Assembly: GCF_004210375.1 (NCBI RefSeq)
Contig: NC_134829.1
Coordinates: 56,474,107-56,538,106 of the forward strand
Source: Tachypleus tridentatus
Taxonomy: Eukaryota > Arthropoda > Merostomata > Xiphosura > Limulidae
DNA: 64,000 bases
Direction: 5' to 3'
The notes under the pieces were generated by a model. That model saw only the letters and a program-made list of their open reading frames with translations. It had not been told where the DNA came from and made no database searches. The translations under genes and the position numbers were made by a program. Each line of letters begins with the position of its first letter. The first letter of the stretch is position 1. This document shows positions 60,698 through 64,000 of this stretch, one piece after another.

Positions 60698-61309
60698 ACA
60701 TATTTACAGAATGGACGACAGACAATTATATTTAAACTAGTGTTTCAAGAAGTAAAATAATTTAATAAATGAAACAATTTAATGTGACTTCATAATTCAC
60801 TAATTAGACACATCATTGTTTAACCATTGATGGAATTGTTTGAGTATTTTGGTCGATCTTCATTCAGTAATAACGTTCCGCCATTGTTAAACTATTCCAG
60901 ACATTCTGATATATTTTTAAAGTGTTAATTTTCTCCATCTTGTACGAACATTCTCAGATGGATTTCAGCTAAAAACACAGTTTTGAAACAGTAATAATGA
61001 ATAGCAGTTTTATTTTCTTCTTTATTGTACAGTGACACAGTGAAAGAGTACCTGCACATGAATGAATGGAATGGTTAACACAATCCCTGTCAGAAACATG
61101 TACTATACAGAAAAATGTTTCTTAACCTTTAGCTTATATCACTAAGCTTTGTGGCTTGTTGCACTGAAACTTGGGTTTAAATACTTCTGATGGGAAAAGC
61201 ATAAATACGCTATTATGTAATTTTGAGATTTATTACAAGGATAAAGTTCTCACAGTGTATAAACATTTTAATACGTTGTACTTGAATTTTAATGTATTTT
61301 GTTTTAATA
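60698..61309. other. Intergenic R-unit end
   Basis: Paralogue of 42749-43343. No gene. Confidence 0.55.
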
Positions 61310-61552
61310 TTTCGTGCAAAGCTACACAAGGGCTATCTGCATTATCCGTTCATAATTTAGTAGTGTAAGATTAGAGGGAAGACAACTTGTCATCACCACC
61401 CACCGCCAACTCTTGGGCTTATTTTTTTACCAACGAATACTGGGATTGATTGTGACATTATAACGACCCCACGCATATTTGGTGCGACGGGTATTAGAAC
61501 TCGCAACCCTCAGATTACGAGCTTTAACCACCTGGCCATACGGGGATTATCT
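61310..61552 (-). repeat. SINE-A, minus strand
   Basis: Paralogue of 43344-43587. Confidence 0.8.
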
Positions 61553-61634
61553 TCTGACTCCACCGAGGAGAATCAAACGCCTGATTTTAGCGTTGGAAAT
61601 CCGTAGATTTACAGCTGTACCAGTGGGTGACAAC
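61553..61634 (-). repeat. SINE-B head fragment
   Basis: Paralogue of 43588-43673. Confidence 0.7.
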
Positions 61635-61809
61635 TTAAATAAAAAGGAATATAAAGAAAATTATAATACAAATTGGAAATAATAAATTAAACAAAAAACA
61701 AAGAAAAGAAACTACAAGTTGAATTTTTTATATTTACAAAACAATAAACACACAGAGTAATTGTTAAATCGTTAAAACAACCCTATTGTTATTGATGGTG
61801 GATATTTGT

Positions 61810-62571
61810 GTGACGTTGGGACGCCAGTGAGTTTAAAAAGTCTCTCGGCTCCTGCAGCTGGTGGTCCGCCTCAAGGCGGAGTAACAACTTATACCTAGCC
61901 TTAGATAGGATTCTATAGTACACCCCAGGAACTCGTGCAAATATATATCGATTCCGGGCAAGCAAAATTATGTACTTAAACACCGACATGGTGTAATGAA
62001 ATGTAAATTCTTTGGTTACTGGAAACCTGGACAGGCACGTGATAGAGTATGGTTTTCGCAGAGATCGAAGGGTCATTAAAAATGCGAGATACCAATTTCG
62101 TTATCCCATCCGAATAAACACGTTCAAACTTTCTCTCATCGGGAGTACTTTGTGAACGACACGCCAGTTTCAAACTTGTAAGTAACCATCAATATGGCGT
62201 ACCGTCACTCGGCCCCATATAACACCCCATTGTAGCACAGGATGATACTGACCTATCCTGTAAGTCCACTCTGGGGTTAATACTTCGATAAATACCATAA
62301 GATAACAGGTTGTTGTGGTCATTAACTGGCACGTACCACTACAAACATGATTAGATAATGGATGTGATGACTAATTGTCCCCTACCAGATCATTCAAGAA
62401 GCTGCACACGAACCGCTGAATTATCTTGAATGTTTCACACGGCACATTATGTTACAAGAATTGTCTCAATAAATAGAGGTTGTTGAGAAAAAAAAAAACT
62501 AATTGTTACTATTGTAACACACGAAACAGTTTACAAACCGTATTTGTTAGTTGTGTAGAATTACCCTGAAG
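61810..62571 (+). promoter_or_regulatory. Promoter block of locus 4
   Basis: Homologous to the locus 2 promoter. TGCACAC at 62403-62409 and AATAAATA at 62468-62475 keep the 65-bp spacing. ATG follows 104 bp after the TATA-like element. Confidence 0.5.
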
Positions 62572-63573
62572 ATGGAAAAAGCTGGTAAGTTATTTTCTTG
62601 TCTACGTGAAAGTTGCTACTCATGGGGTAAACTGTTAAAACTTAGGTTTAGAGAATAATACACTTTTACCTCATAACAATACTGAGTTCCATAAACACAC
62701 TTGTCGGGACTGTAATAAGATTAATAGTTGTAGAGATATAAATACAGAAGTTTTGTACTCTTATCAATGTAAGTAAATTAGCTGCAAAATGAATAGTTAG
62801 TTTATGTACATACATGTGTATCAAGAAAACACCTACATATTTGTTCCGTTCCCCAGTTTGTAAAACTGACAACACATATTTTACGTCAGTTAACAGAACT
62901 GACATATTTTTATTAGTCCATCATGATGCTGTTATCTTAAACCTGAATATTCGATGTTGCATTTCATCCAACAGACGTGTGTAAATTCTACGGAACAGAA
63001 AGTGTTATTTTAAAAAATGTTTTCCTAATTATTTAAGACGTACCTTTTTTTAATTTTGTAGACTGAAAGTTTAAAAGCATCATTTTTGACAAAAAGAAGT
63101 AAGTTATACGACCAAGGATAAAGAAATAATTTTGAAAGAAATTTAAGCAGGAAGTTTTTTATTGTATGTAAGATGTAACTAAAGTTTATTTTAAAATAGG
63201 TGAATCAAAGAAAGACGACGGCTGTTGTACATGTGTCGTTACTTGTAGCTGTGAAAATGGAAAGATGAAATGTGTCTGTAACTGTAAGAATGACACATCT
63301 CAATGTTGTACTGAAGCTAAAGACGGGAAAAACAAATGTACAGTTACTGTCGTTTGTGAGTGCGGAGATGCACGTTGTAGTCCAGACTGTAAGAAGGAGT
63401 CATGTCAGGATTACGTAGAAACCAGAAAGAAGAACAGCTGCGTTTGTAACGTTACCTGTTGGTGTGAAAACGGAAAGATGAAATGTGTTTGTAACTCCAA
63501 GGGTAACAGTTCTCAGTGTTGTGAAGAAGGTGAGAAGAGAAAGGATAAATGTACTGTTAGTTGTCAGTGTTGA
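62572..63573 (+). CDS. Metallothionein-like gene copy 7 (exon 1 + 2a)
   Basis: Exons 62572-62584 (MEKA plus split Gly, donor GTAAGT) and 63200-63573 (acceptor AAATAG) encode 128 residues with 27 Cys. Layout as in copy 4: domain 1 GCCTCVVTC and CENGKMKCVCNCK, the linker RCSPDCKKESC, then domain 2 TCWCENGKMKC and CTVSCQC. Two Cys are lost (QDYVET in the linker, CNSK in domain 2). Compared with copy 4 there are about 20 base differences in the second exon, most changing the residue. Start, donor, acceptor, frame and promoter motif are intact, so I call it a gene. A 2b exon may follow beyond the window, as at locus 2. The metal-binding role is inferred from composition. Confidence 0.8.
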
Positions 63574-64000
63574 AAAAAGAATTATTAATCCTATATTATT
63601 GAACTTTCAATGTTCGTGAATTGTTTGAGTGAGAAACACGTGAATTGAATGGTACGGATCAATTAGAGGATATTAATTTTATCATATACGCACTTTAAAT
63701 GTGTAACGTTAACGTAAATATTAGAGACAGTTAGTAGCTTATCACACTGAATACCGATAAAAGTATATTGGTTCTCTTTCTAATTCGATAAATATTATTA
63801 TATATATTTGAACTTTTCAATTAACGGCTGATAAGGATTTGTTATATAATTAACTAGATATATTAAACATGCTTAAATATATTGATGTCAAAATGTTAAT
63901 TACTTTAATATTTTTCACTTTAATCAGTATACCTTATGCAGACGGGTACTATGGGATTTTTATAATCTCTTAAAACCAATTCGTGACAAAGTAATCGATA
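63574..64000. repeat. 3' flank of copy 7, near-identical to locus 2
   Basis: The first 80 bp differ from 26153-26240 at several sites. From about 63663 to the window end I see no difference from 26243-26580. No gene. Confidence 0.8.

Noticed and set aside
1-64000. CRISPR array, operon or bacterial features
   Set aside because: The regular 33-bp repeats have no spacers, and introns, SINEs and eukaryotic transposons rule out a bacterial source.
1-64000. LTR, retroviral, Polinton or LINE elements
   Set aside because: No reverse transcriptase, capsid, integrase or long terminal repeat pair was recognised. The repeated blocks are segmental duplications with host genes inside.

Overview
The window looks like nuclear DNA of an arthropod, most likely a chelicerate. 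It is strongly AT-rich, has short exons with GT..AG introns, and is full of tRNA-derived SINEs and DNA-transposon remains. The commonest SINE (B-box GGTTCGAATCC, tail resembling GCGCAAAGCTACACGAGGGC read in reverse) matches my memory of repeats abundant in horseshoe crab scaffolds, so a horseshoe crab is my best guess. That guess rests on memory, not on a search.

The only convincing host genes are seven copies of the cysteine-rich exon of a metallothionein-like protein, all on the plus strand, in four loci. Locus 1 (4276-9626) has one short first exon followed by three second exons. Locus 2 (25151-28694) has one first exon and two second exons, here called 2a and 2b. Locus 3 (44612-45639) has one first exon and a single 2b-type exon. 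Locus 4 (62572 to the window end) has one first exon and one 2a exon, and may continue outside. The first exon encodes MEKPG or MEKAG and ends in codon phase 1. Each second exon encodes about 115-123 residues, 20-25% Cys, with two homologous Cys domains and a linker. No signal peptide is visible, so cytosolic metal binding is inferred. The copies look like a birth-and-death family: copy 1 has a premature stop, and copy 6 has lost its splice donor, several Cys and a promoter motif.

The loci sit in a macro-tandem array with a period of roughly 18-20 kb. Each period holds, in order: an intergenic R unit; a minus-strand DUF4371/ZMYM-type hAT remnant (18479, 33332, 53369); a Tc1-like element in different states of deletion (20780, 35437, 55678); SINEs; a 33-bp minisatellite in two periods (37062-41171 and 58738-59131); a conserved promoter block; the metallothionein gene; and a 3-kb downstream flank. 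Later insertions mark single periods: a nearly whole BED-finger hAT with an exact 8-bp target duplication (48174-50771), a foldback element (22839-22975) and a SINE nested in one hAT copy (33456-33582).

The most interesting system is the gene array itself. The intron 3' half, acceptor and second exon were duplicated without the first exon, which suggests one promoter and first exon serving mutually exclusive terminal exons that are reshuffled by unequal crossing over. I see no LTR or retroviral element, no LINE, no rRNA and no functional tRNA gene.
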